Shown in pieces: positions 1 to 5,006 of a stretch of 5,006 nt of DNA. Below the pieces are notes generated by a model. The model had not been told where the DNA came from, ran no database searches, and saw nothing but the letters and a program-made list of their open reading frames with translations. The stretch spans positions 1 through 5,006 of the forward strand of contig JAGTSD010000166.1 in assembly GCA_018262135.1 (NCBI GenBank), written 5' to 3'. The first letter of the stretch is position 1. Each line of letters opens with the position of its first letter. The DNA is from Pseudomonadota bacterium (GTDB taxonomy: Bacteria; Pseudomonadota; Gammaproteobacteria; Competibacterales; Competibacteraceae). The position numbers and the translations under genes are program-made.

Positions 1-2
1 TG

Positions 3-446
3 AACACCGGCACCCAGGCCGCCAAGGAAGCCGGCAACATGGTCGACCTCGACTCCAATCCGACCAAGCTGATCGAGGTGGTGGAGACCGGCAAACAGAT
101 GTTGATGACGCGCGGCTCGCTCACCACCTTCTCGATCGCCAACGACGTCGCCAAGTATTTCGCCATCATCCCGGCCGCCTTCGCCACCACCTACCCGGCG
201 CTCAACACGCTCAACGTAATGGGGCTGGCAACGCCCGCGAGCGCGATCCTGTCGGCGGTGATCTTCAACGCCCTGGTCATCGTCGCCCTCATCCCGCTGG
301 CCCTGAAAGGGGTGAAGTACCGCCCCCTGGGCGCCAACGCCATCCTGCAGCGCAACCTGCTGGTCTATGGCCTGGGCGGCCTCATCGTGCCCTTCATCGG
401 CATCAAGGCTATCGACCTCATTCTGGTCGGCCTCAACCTGGCTTAA
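3..446 (+). CDS. kdpB: KdpB, K+-transporting P-type ATPase subunit B (C-terminal part, 5' end outside window)
   Basis: Catalytic subunit of the KdpFABC high-affinity K+ pump in the inner membrane; it hydrolyses ATP to drive K+ uptake through KdpA. Only the last 147 residues are present. The reading frame is open from base 3, so the ATG at 39 is an internal methionine and not a start. The fragment opens with [20 protein letters not shown], the conserved segment following the P-domain of KdpB, and then enters the C-terminal membrane helices. The motif NDVAKYF carries Asp and Lys at fragment residues 48 and 51. If the C-termini align without gaps to the 682-residue E. coli protein, these are the known Asp583/Lys586 pair in TM5 that couples ATP hydrolysis to transport. 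Further hydrophobic segments lie at about fragment residues 72-95 (ending [10 protein letters not shown]) and 114-146. Ends in TAA, whose last two bases begin the kdpC ribosome binding site. Identification is very secure. Confidence 0.98.
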   Translation, partial: NTGTQAAKEAGNMVDLDSNPTKLIEVVETGKQMLMTRGSLTTFSIANDVAKYFAIIPAAFATTYPALNTLNVMGLATPASAILSAVIFNALVIVALIPLALKGVKYRPLGANAILQRNLLVYGLGGLIVPFIGIKAIDLILVGLNLA

Positions 447-450
447 GGAG
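445..450 (+). promoter_or_regulatory. Ribosome binding site of kdpC
   Basis: AAGGAG lies 5 nt before the ATG at 456 and overlaps the kdpB stop codon (TAAGGAG). It is a strong Shine-Dalgarno match that fixes the kdpC start. Its overlap with the stop codon suggests that kdpC translation can be coupled to termination on kdpB. Confidence 0.85.
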
Positions 451-455
451 ACATC

Positions 456-1034
456 ATGCTCAAGGAACTCAAACCCGCCGCCCTCCTGCTCGTCCTGCTC
501 ACCGTGCTGACTGGGGCGATCTACCCGGCCCTGATCACGGGGCTGGCCCAGGCCCTGTTCCCGCAACAGGCCAACGGCAGTCTGATCGAGCAGGACGGCA
601 AGGTGGTCGGATCGGCCCTCATCGGCCAGCCCTTCTCCGACCCGAAGCACTTCTGGACCCGCCCCTCGGCCACCGGCCCGGTGCCCTACAACGCCGGCGC
701 CTCCACCGGCTCCAACCTGGGGCCGCTGAATCCGGCCCTGGAAGAAGCGGTCAAGGCCCGCATCGATGCGCTCAAAGCGTCCGATCCGGCCAACACTGCG
801 CCGATCCCGGTGGATCTGGTCACCGCTTCAGGCAGCGGCCTCGATCCCCACATCAGCCCGGCCGCCGCCCGTTGGCAGGCTCCCCGTATTGCCCGTATCC
901 GCAGCCTCAGCGAGGCCGAAGTGGACAGGCTCATCGGCGCCCATACAGAGGGGCGCCAGCTCGGCCTGCTTGGTGAACCCAGGGTCAACGTGCTGACCCT
1001 AAACCTGGCCCTTGATCGCCTTGGCAAGCCGTAA
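456..1034 (+). CDS. kdpC: KdpC, K+-transporting ATPase accessory subunit C
   Basis: Small subunit of the KdpFABC K+ pump, anchored by one N-terminal helix with the rest in the periplasm; in the family it stabilises the complex and supports ATP affinity and transport. The 192 residues compare with 190 in E. coli. A single hydrophobic segment spans about residues 8-30 (starting [13 protein letters not shown]). Family landmarks follow in order: GSALIGQPF (52-60), FWTRPSAT (66-73), SNLGPLNP (86-93), [11 protein letters not shown] (124-134) with the [10 protein letters not shown] stretch after it, and [12 protein letters not shown] (172-183) near the end. The ATG at 456 is preceded by a strong Shine-Dalgarno sequence and gives the usual family length. 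It starts 9 nt after the kdpB stop and ends 9 nt before kdpD. Nothing appears truncated or missing. Confidence 0.98.
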   Translation: MLKELKPAALLLVLLTVLTGAIYPALITGLAQALFPQQANGSLIEQDGKVVGSALIGQPFSDPKHFWTRPSATGPVPYNAGASTGSNLGPLNPALEEAVKARIDALKASDPANTAPIPVDLVTASGSGLDPHISPAAARWQAPRIARIRSLSEAEVDRLIGAHTEGRQLGLLGEPRVNVLTLNLALDRLGKP

Positions 1035-1043
1035 ACTGTCGCC

Positions 1044-3752
1044 ATGGCCGATACCGATACCCGTCCGGACCCGGATGACCTGCTCGCACGCATCGAGGCA
1101 GATGCCGAACGTGCGCGGAAGGGCAAGCTGAGGGTCTTCTTCGGCGCCTGTCCCGGCGTGGGCAAAACTTACGCCATGCTGAGCACGGCACGGACCCTGC
1201 AGAGCCAGGGAGAGGACGTGGTAGTAGGCGTGGCTGAGACCCACGGCCGTTCGGAAACCGCCCAACTGCTGGAAGGACTGGAGCTGTTGCCGCCCAAGGT
1301 TATGGCCTACCAAGGCCGGGAGCTCCACGAGTTCGACCTGGATGCAGCGCTTGCCCGCAAGCCCGCCCTCATCCTGGTGGACGAACTGGCGCATTCCAAC
1401 GTCGCCGGCTCGCGTCATCCCAAGCGCTGGCAGGACGTCGAGGAACTGCTGGCGGCGGGCATCGACGTCTGGACCACGGTGAACGTGCAGCATCTGGAAA
1501 GCCTCAACGACATCGTCGGCGGCATCACCGGCATCCAGGTGCGCGAGACCCTGCCGGACCGGGTTTTCGAGCAGGCCGACGAGATTGCCCTGGTTGACTT
1601 GCCGCCGGATGAACTGCTGCAGCGCATGAAGGAAGGCAAGGTCTACCTCCCCCAGCAGGCCGAGCGCGCCATCCGCAACTTCTTCCGCAAGGGCAACCTG
1701 ATCGCCTTGCGCGAACTGGCCTTGCGCCGCACTGCCGACCGGGTGGACGCGCAGATGCGGGAATACCGCACCGACCAGGCCATCGAGTCGGTGTGGCAGG
1801 CCAAGGAACGCCTGCTGGTCTGCGTCGGCCCGGGCGCCGGCGGCGACCGCCTGGTGCGTGCCGCGGCCCGGCTGGCGGCGGACCTTCACGCCGACTGGAT
1901 CGCCGTCTACGTGGAAACGCCCCAGCTACAGCGTCTGTCCGAAGCCAACCGCGACAAGATACTCAGAACCCTGGCCCTGGCCCGCGAGCTGGGTGCGGAG
2001 ACCGCCACCCTGGCTGGCCAGGAGGACGCACAGACCCTGCTGGCCTATGCCATCAGCCGCAACGCCTCCAAACTGGTGGTAGGCAAGAGTTTGCGTACCG
2101 GACTGTCGCGCATGCTGCATGCCCCGCTCTCGGATCGGCTTTCCGCATTGGCCCGTGACGTGGACGTCTACGTGGTAGCCCACGAGGAGGAGGCACCGCC
2201 CGCCGGCGAGGTGGTCGCCATGCCGTTCGATCTGGAGTTGGAGCCCACGCGCGGGTGGAAGCTGCAAGGTTATGCCTGGGCAGGCGGCGTATGTGCCCTG
2301 ACCACCGTGCTGGCCAAGCTGGTGTTGCCCTATTTCGATCTGGCCAACCTGATCATGTTCTACCTGGTGGGGGTGGTCTGGGTGGCCGCGCGTTACGGGC
2401 GGGGGCCGGCCATCCTGGCATCCGTGCTCAGCGTACTGGCCTTCGATTTCTTCTTCGTTCCGCCCCCACTCTCGTTCACTATCGCCGATACCCGTTATCT
2501 GCTGACCTTCTTCATCATGCTGGCGGTGGCGCTGACCATCAGTACCCTCGCCGCCAACCTGCGCTACCAGGCCCGCATCGCCATGTACCGGGAACGTCGT
2601 ACGCGGGCGCTCAACGAACTGGGCAAGGAGCTGGCCGGCGCCCTGATGGCGGAGCAGATCGTGGAGACGGCCAGGCACCATCTGGAAAGCCTGTTCCAGG
2701 CGAAAGCCTGCTTCCTGCTGCCGGACGCCCAGGAAAAACTGCATTCGCCCACCTCATTGCCCAACCACAAGGAGCTGCCCCTGGACCCGGCCATCGCCCA
2801 GTGGGTCTACGACCACCAGCAACCTGCCGGGATGGGCACCCAGAGCCTGGCAGGCGCGCCCATGTACTACCTGCCTCTGAAAGCGCCCATGCGCACGCGG
2901 GGCGTACTTGCTTTGGAGCCGAGCCAGAAGCGACTGCTGTTCCTGCCGGAACAGGCACGTATGCTGGAAACCCTGGCCGGCCAGATCGCCTTGGCCCTGG
3001 AGCGGGTGCATTTCGTGGAAGTGGCCCAGGACGCCCTGGTGCGGATGGAATCCGAACGGCTGCGCAACGGCTTGTTGTCCGCCTTGTCCCACGACCTGCG
3101 CACCCCGCTGACCATACTGGCGGGTCTGGCCGACTCTCTGCCGCTGGCCGGCCCCCCGCTGCCCCCCGCCCAGGCCGAGATCGCCCAGGCCATCCGCGCC
3201 GAGTCCCTGCGCACCAACACCCTGGTGAGCAACCTGCTGGACATGGCGCGCCTGCAGGAAGGCCATGTCCAGCTTAAGTTGGAATGGCAGCCGCTGGAGG
3301 AAGTGGTGGGCGCCGCCCTGCAGAGCCTGGCGGGCCCGCTGGCGCGGCACGAGGTGCACGTCGACCTGCCGGCGGATCTGCCGTTGCTGGAATTCGATAG
3401 CGTGCTGATGGAACGGGTGCTCTGCAACCTGCTGGAGAATGCCGCGAAATACACACCGACAGGCAGCCGCATCGAGATCGCCGCCCGCAGCGAAGGCGAC
3501 CGCGCCACCATCACGGTCGCCGATAACGGGCCGGGGTTGCCGCCCGGCCGGGAGGAGAGTCTGTTCGAGAAATTTACCCGCGGCCAGGACGAATCCCCGG
3601 TGGCGGGGGTCGGCCTCGGCCTCGCCATCGTACGTGCCATCGTCCACGCGCATAAGGGAACGGTCAGGGCGGAGAACCGTCCAGAAGGCGGTGCCCGCTT
3701 CATCATCACTCTGCCCGCAGGCGAGCCGCCCGTCGTCCTTCCGGAGATCTGA
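1044..3752 (+). CDS. kdpD: KdpD, K+/osmotic-stress sensor histidine kinase
   Basis: Inner-membrane sensor kinase that phosphorylates KdpE when K+ is limiting. It has 902 residues (E. coli 894). The cytoplasmic N-terminal KdpD domain (about 22-235) has Walker A GACPGVGKT (34-42) and a Walker B-like ALILVDELAH (108-117). A Usp-like domain follows (about 256-381). Four close-packed membrane helices lie at about 410-428, 432-448, 454-473 and 483-505. Just after TM4 is an arginine cluster, RYQARIAMYRERRTR (507-521), like the one important for K+ sensing in E. coli. A GAF-like region covers about 525-655. The kinase core has H-box LSHDLRTPL with phospho-acceptor His683 (codon 3090-3092), N-box NLLENAAKYTP (795-805), G1 DNGPGLP (827-833), F-box FEKFTRG (841-847) and G2 GVGLGLAI (855-862), all intact. 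The ATG at 1044 is the first possible in-frame start, since the kdpC TAA lies four codons upstream in the same frame. No Shine-Dalgarno sequence is visible, so translation probably depends on coupling from kdpC. Confidence 0.98.
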   Translation: MADTDTRPDPDDLLARIEADAERARKGKLRVFFGACPGVGKTYAMLSTARTLQSQGEDVVVGVAETHGRSETAQLLEGLELLPPKVMAYQGRELHEFDLDAALARKPALILVDELAHSNVAGSRHPKRWQDVEELLAAGIDVWTTVNVQHLESLNDIVGGITGIQVRETLPDRVFEQADEIALVDLPPDELLQRMKEGKVYLPQQAERAIRNFFRKGNLIALRELALRRTADRVDAQMREYRTDQAIESVWQAKERLLVCVGPGAGGDRLVRAAARLAADLHADWIAVYVETPQLQRLSEANRDKILRTLALARELGAETATLAGQEDAQTLLAYAISRNASKLVVGKSLRTGLSRMLHAPLSDRLSALARDVDVYVVAHEEEAPPAGEVVAMPFDLELEPTRGWKLQGYAWAGGVCALTTVLAKLVLPYFDLANLIMFYLVGVVWVAARYGRGPAILASVLSVLAFDFFFVPPPLSFTIADTRYLLTFFIMLAVALTISTLAANLRYQARIAMYRERRTRALNELGKELAGALMAEQIVETARHHLESLFQAKACFLLPDAQEKLHSPTSLPNHKELPLDPAIAQWVYDHQQPAGMGTQSLAGAPMYYLPLKAPMRTRGVLALEPSQKRLLFLPEQARMLETLAGQIALALERVHFVEVAQDALVRMESERLRNGLLSALSHDLRTPLTILAGLADSLPLAGPPLPPAQAEIAQAIRAESLRTNTLVSNLLDMARLQEGHVQLKLEWQPLEEVVGAALQSLAGPLARHEVHVDLPADLPLLEFDSVLMERVLCNLLENAAKYTPTGSRIEIAARSEGDRATITVADNGPGLPPGREESLFEKFTRGQDESPVAGVGLGLAIVRAIVHAHKGTVRAENRPEGGARFIITLPAGEPPVVLPEI
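3743..3746 (+). promoter_or_regulatory. Ribosome binding site of kdpE
   Basis: GGAG inside the last codons of kdpD, 5 nt before the ATG at 3752. Together with the TGATG stop/start overlap it supports translational coupling of kinase and regulator and fixes the kdpE start. Confidence 0.7.
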
Positions 3753-4456
3753 TGGAAACCCCGCGCGCCGCTTCGCCCACCGTGGTCGTCATCGAGGACG
3801 AGCCCCAGATCCGCCGCTTCGTACGCACCGCGTTGGAAGCCGAGGGCTGCCACGTGGTGGAGGCCGGCACGGGAGAACGTGGCCTAGTGGAGGCAGGCAC
3901 GCGTAAGCCCGACCTGGTCATCCTCGACCTCGGCCTGCCGGATCGAGACGGCGTCGACGTGGTGCGGGACCTGCGCAGCTGGTCCGCTGTCCCCATCCTC
4001 ATCCTGTCAGCCCGGGTCGACGAGACCGACAAGGTGGCCGCCCTGGACGCCGGGGCGGACGACTACCTGACCAAGCCCTTTGGCGTGGCGGAACTGCTGG
4101 CACGGGTGCGCGCCCTGCTGCGCCGTACGCGCATGGCCAGCGGCGGAGGACCGCTGGTCACTTTCGGGGAGATCACGGTGGATCTGACCCGTCGACAGGT
4201 CACCCGGGGCGGCTCAGAGGTTCACCTCACCCCCATTGAATACCGGCTGCTTGCCCTGCTCATCACCAACGCCGGCCGGGTGCTCACCCACCGGCAACTG
4301 CTGCGGGAAGTCTGGGGCCCCAGTCACGCCGATGACACCCATTACCTGCGCGTCTATATGACGGGGCTGCGCCGCAAGCTGGAGGGGAATCCAGCCCAAC
4401 CGCGCCACATTCGCACTGAATCCGGAGTAGGTTACCGCCTCGTGCTCGATACCTGA
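3752..4456 (+). CDS. kdpE: KdpE, OmpR-family response regulator of the kdp operon
   Basis: Cytoplasmic DNA-binding regulator, phosphorylated by KdpD, which activates the kdp promoter. It has 234 residues against 225 in E. coli; about 7 of the extra residues are a short N-terminal extension (METPRAAS). The receiver domain (about 10-124) has the acidic pocket EDE (15-17), phospho-acceptor Asp59 in VILDLGLPD (codon 3926-3928; E. coli Asp52), Ser86 in LSAR, and Lys108 in DDYLTKPFG. A short linker (about 125-134) leads to an OmpR-type winged helix (about 135-232) with HLTPIEYRLLALL (158-170), a recognition-helix region at DDTHYLRVYMTGLRRKLE (194-211) and the wing hairpin RTESGVGYRL (221-230). All switch residues are present. 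The start overlaps the kdpD stop by one base (TGATG), with GGAG upstream. It is the last gene of the operon; no intrinsic terminator with a T-tract in its own direction follows. Confidence 0.98.
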   Translation: METPRAASPTVVVIEDEPQIRRFVRTALEAEGCHVVEAGTGERGLVEAGTRKPDLVILDLGLPDRDGVDVVRDLRSWSAVPILILSARVDETDKVAALDAGADDYLTKPFGVAELLARVRALLRRTRMASGGGPLVTFGEITVDLTRRQVTRGGSEVHLTPIEYRLLALLITNAGRVLTHRQLLREVWGPSHADDTHYLRVYMTGLRRKLEGNPAQPRHIRTESGVGYRLVLDT

Positions 4457-4652
4457 TTGGAATGTGATTCGAGGGCTTACGACCTGTTGTGCTGGATTGG
4501 GTGACTATTTTGGCCAATACCGGACGGTCGTGTTGATCGGCTGACCAGCTGAACCTGGCCGGGTGCTGAAGATGGGCCATGGTTCTGCAAAGCGGACCTT
4601 TGCATTGCTGGAACTGACTCTGTTGACCGGCAGCAATGGCCGACAACCGGAC
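4457..4652. other. Noncoding intergenic region between convergent kdpE and clpB
   Basis: About 200 nt with no convincing gene on either strand and visibly lower GC than the flanking genes. The first part (4457-4545) shows no clear structure beyond the short palindrome TTGGCCAA at 4510-4517. The second part (4551-4647) is packed with inverted repeats, listed separately. Because both neighbours end here, no promoter is expected and none is apparent. Confidence 0.7.
4551..4647. repeat. Cluster of small inverted repeats downstream of kdpE (possible dispersed repeat or mRNA 3' structure)
   Basis: Three or four hairpins can be drawn almost end to end. (1) GAACC+TGGCC (4551-4560) pairs with GGCCA+GGTTC (4575-4585), with T4580 bulged and a 14-nt loop. 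(2) TGCAAAG (4586-4592) pairs perfectly with CTTTGCA (4598-4604) around a 5-nt loop. (3) CATTGCTG (4603-4610) pairs perfectly with CAGCAATG (4631-4638) around a 20-nt loop. (4) A competing arrangement is CGGC (4628-4631) with GCCG (4639-4642), flanked by GTTG (4622-4625) with CAAC (4644-4647). None is followed by a run of T on the + strand, so they are not classic intrinsic terminators, though they could protect the 3' end of the kdp mRNA. Similarity to a dispersed intergenic repeat is an impression only. The pairings are seen directly; the role is inferred. Confidence 0.45.
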
Positions 4653-4680
4653 AAAAAAAGAGGGCGGAATCCCGCCCTCT
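4653..4680 (-). terminator. Intrinsic (Rho-independent) terminator of clpB
   Basis: A perfect 9-bp GC-rich stem, AGAGGGCGG (4659-4667) with CCGCCCTCT (4672-4680), encloses a 4-nt loop. The A-run at 4653-4659 becomes a T-tract immediately after the hairpin when read on the - strand. It begins 22 nt beyond the clpB stop. In the + direction the hairpin is followed only by CGCTCTTACCTT, so termination of kdp transcripts here would be weaker, but some bidirectional action is possible. Confidence 0.92.
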
Positions 4681-4702
4681 CGCTCTTACCTTCCCAGCCC
4701 GA

Positions 4703-5006
4703 TCAAGCCTGTTCTGCTGCCGCTTTCTCGAAACTGAACACCCCGTTTTGCGAATCGATACGGATGGTGTCCTTGGGCCCGAAGCGTCCGGACAGGATTT
4801 CCTTTGCCAGCGGGTTTTCCAGTTCGCTCTGGATCGCGCGCTTGAGCGGCCGCGCACCGTACACCGGGTCGAAACCGGCCTTGGCGATTTCGGCCAGCGC
4901 GGCTTCTGTGATGTCGAGCTTCATCTCCATCTGCACCAGGCGTTTTTCCAGGCCTTGCAGCTGGATGCGCGCGATGCTGGCGATGTGTTTCTCGTCCAGG
5001 GCGTGG
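4703..5006 (-). CDS. clpB: ClpB, ATP-dependent protein disaggregase (C-terminal part, 5' end outside window)
   Basis: Hexameric AAA+ chaperone of the cytoplasm that, with DnaK, pulls proteins out of aggregates. The last 100 residues are present; the frame is open to the window edge, so the GTG at 4936 and the ATGs just after it are internal codons. The fragment covers the small C-terminal subdomain of the second AAA+ module. It has HIASIARIQLQGLEKRL (fragment 7-23), then GFDPVYGARPLKRAIQ (44-59). This contains the sensor-2 GAR motif, whose arginine (fragment residue 52) matches Arg815 of E. coli ClpB. ENPLAKEILSG (63-73) and a short end at AAAEQA follow. The PVYGARPLKRAI block and the absence of a ClpX/HslU-type ending favour ClpB over ClpA or ClpC. 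It converges on kdpE with no functional link apparent. Ends in TGA ahead of a strong terminator. Confidence 0.95.
   Translation of the reverse strand, partial: HALDEKHIASIARIQLQGLEKRLVQMEMKLDITEAALAEIAKAGFDPVYGARPLKRAIQSELENPLAKEILSGRFGPKDTIRIDSQNGVFSFEKAAAEQA

Noticed and set aside
39..446. A separate 135-residue protein starting at ATG 39
   Set aside because: The frame is open upstream to the window edge and the residues before it match KdpB, so this methionine is internal.
999..1889. Long - strand open frame of 296 codons
   Set aside because: It lies opposite kdpC/kdpD, which have clear family motifs. Its predicted protein is low-complexity (rich in Gln, Gly, His, Val) and typical of antisense frames in high-GC DNA.
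2255..3277. 340-codon + strand open frame inside kdpD
   Set aside because: It overlaps the membrane, GAF-like and kinase regions of kdpD in another frame. Its product is Gly/Arg/Pro/Ala-rich with no recognisable domain.
2754..3853. Two long overlapping - strand open frames (299 and 328 codons) opposite kdpD
   Set aside because: Both are shadows of the well-supported kdpD kinase core and have biased, domain-free compositions.
4284..4646. - strand 120-codon open frame spanning the intergenic region and the end of kdpE
   Set aside because: It runs antisense into kdpE, has no convincing ribosome binding site, and starts inside the hairpin cluster; no recognisable protein features.
4477..4857. 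- strand 126-codon open frame overlapping the end of clpB and the intergenic region
   Set aside because: It reads clpB in the wrong frame and passes through the clpB terminator; the ClpB frame has clear homology.
4572..5006. + strand open frame from ATG 4572 to the window end
   Set aside because: It is antisense to clpB and crosses the terminator hairpin; its Ser/Arg-rich product shows no domain.
1..5006. CRISPR arrays, tRNA or rRNA genes, insertion sequences, attachment sites
   Set aside because: No regularly spaced repeats, cloverleaf-like sequences, transposase motifs or long terminal inverted repeats were seen; nearly all of the window is housekeeping-type coding sequence.

Overview
The window is a high-GC stretch of a bacterial chromosome. 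Protein similarity to the E. coli Kdp proteins and a proteobacterial ClpB C-terminus point to a proteobacterium. My best guess is a betaproteobacterium, possibly of the Rhodocyclales group, but that rests on general impression and was not tested.

Layout. Positions 3-4456 on the + strand hold the distal part of a kdp operon: the C-terminal 147 residues of KdpB (cut by the window start), then complete kdpC, kdpD and kdpE. The genes are packed tightly, with 9-nt gaps between kdpB/kdpC and kdpC/kdpD and a 1-nt TGATG overlap between kdpD and kdpE. They almost certainly form one transcript whose promoter, with kdpA and probably kdpF, lies upstream of the window. Positions 4457-4652 are noncoding and rich in small hairpins. 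On the - strand, a strong intrinsic terminator (4653-4680) and the last 100 codons of clpB (4703-5006, cut by the window end) face the kdp operon convergently.

How the genes work together. KdpB is the P-type ATPase subunit and KdpC the membrane-anchored accessory subunit of the high-affinity K+ uptake pump KdpFABC. KdpD is the membrane sensor kinase and KdpE its response regulator. Together they are known to switch on kdp transcription under K+ limitation or osmotic stress. Having kdpDE directly behind kdpC suggests pump and sensor are co-transcribed. ClpB is an unrelated protein-disaggregating chaperone that happens to end next to the operon.

All key catalytic residues that can be read are intact, so the system looks functional and conventional. 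I found no sign of a previously undescribed system. The least explained piece is the hairpin-rich intergenic segment around 4551-4647, which may be a dispersed repeat.
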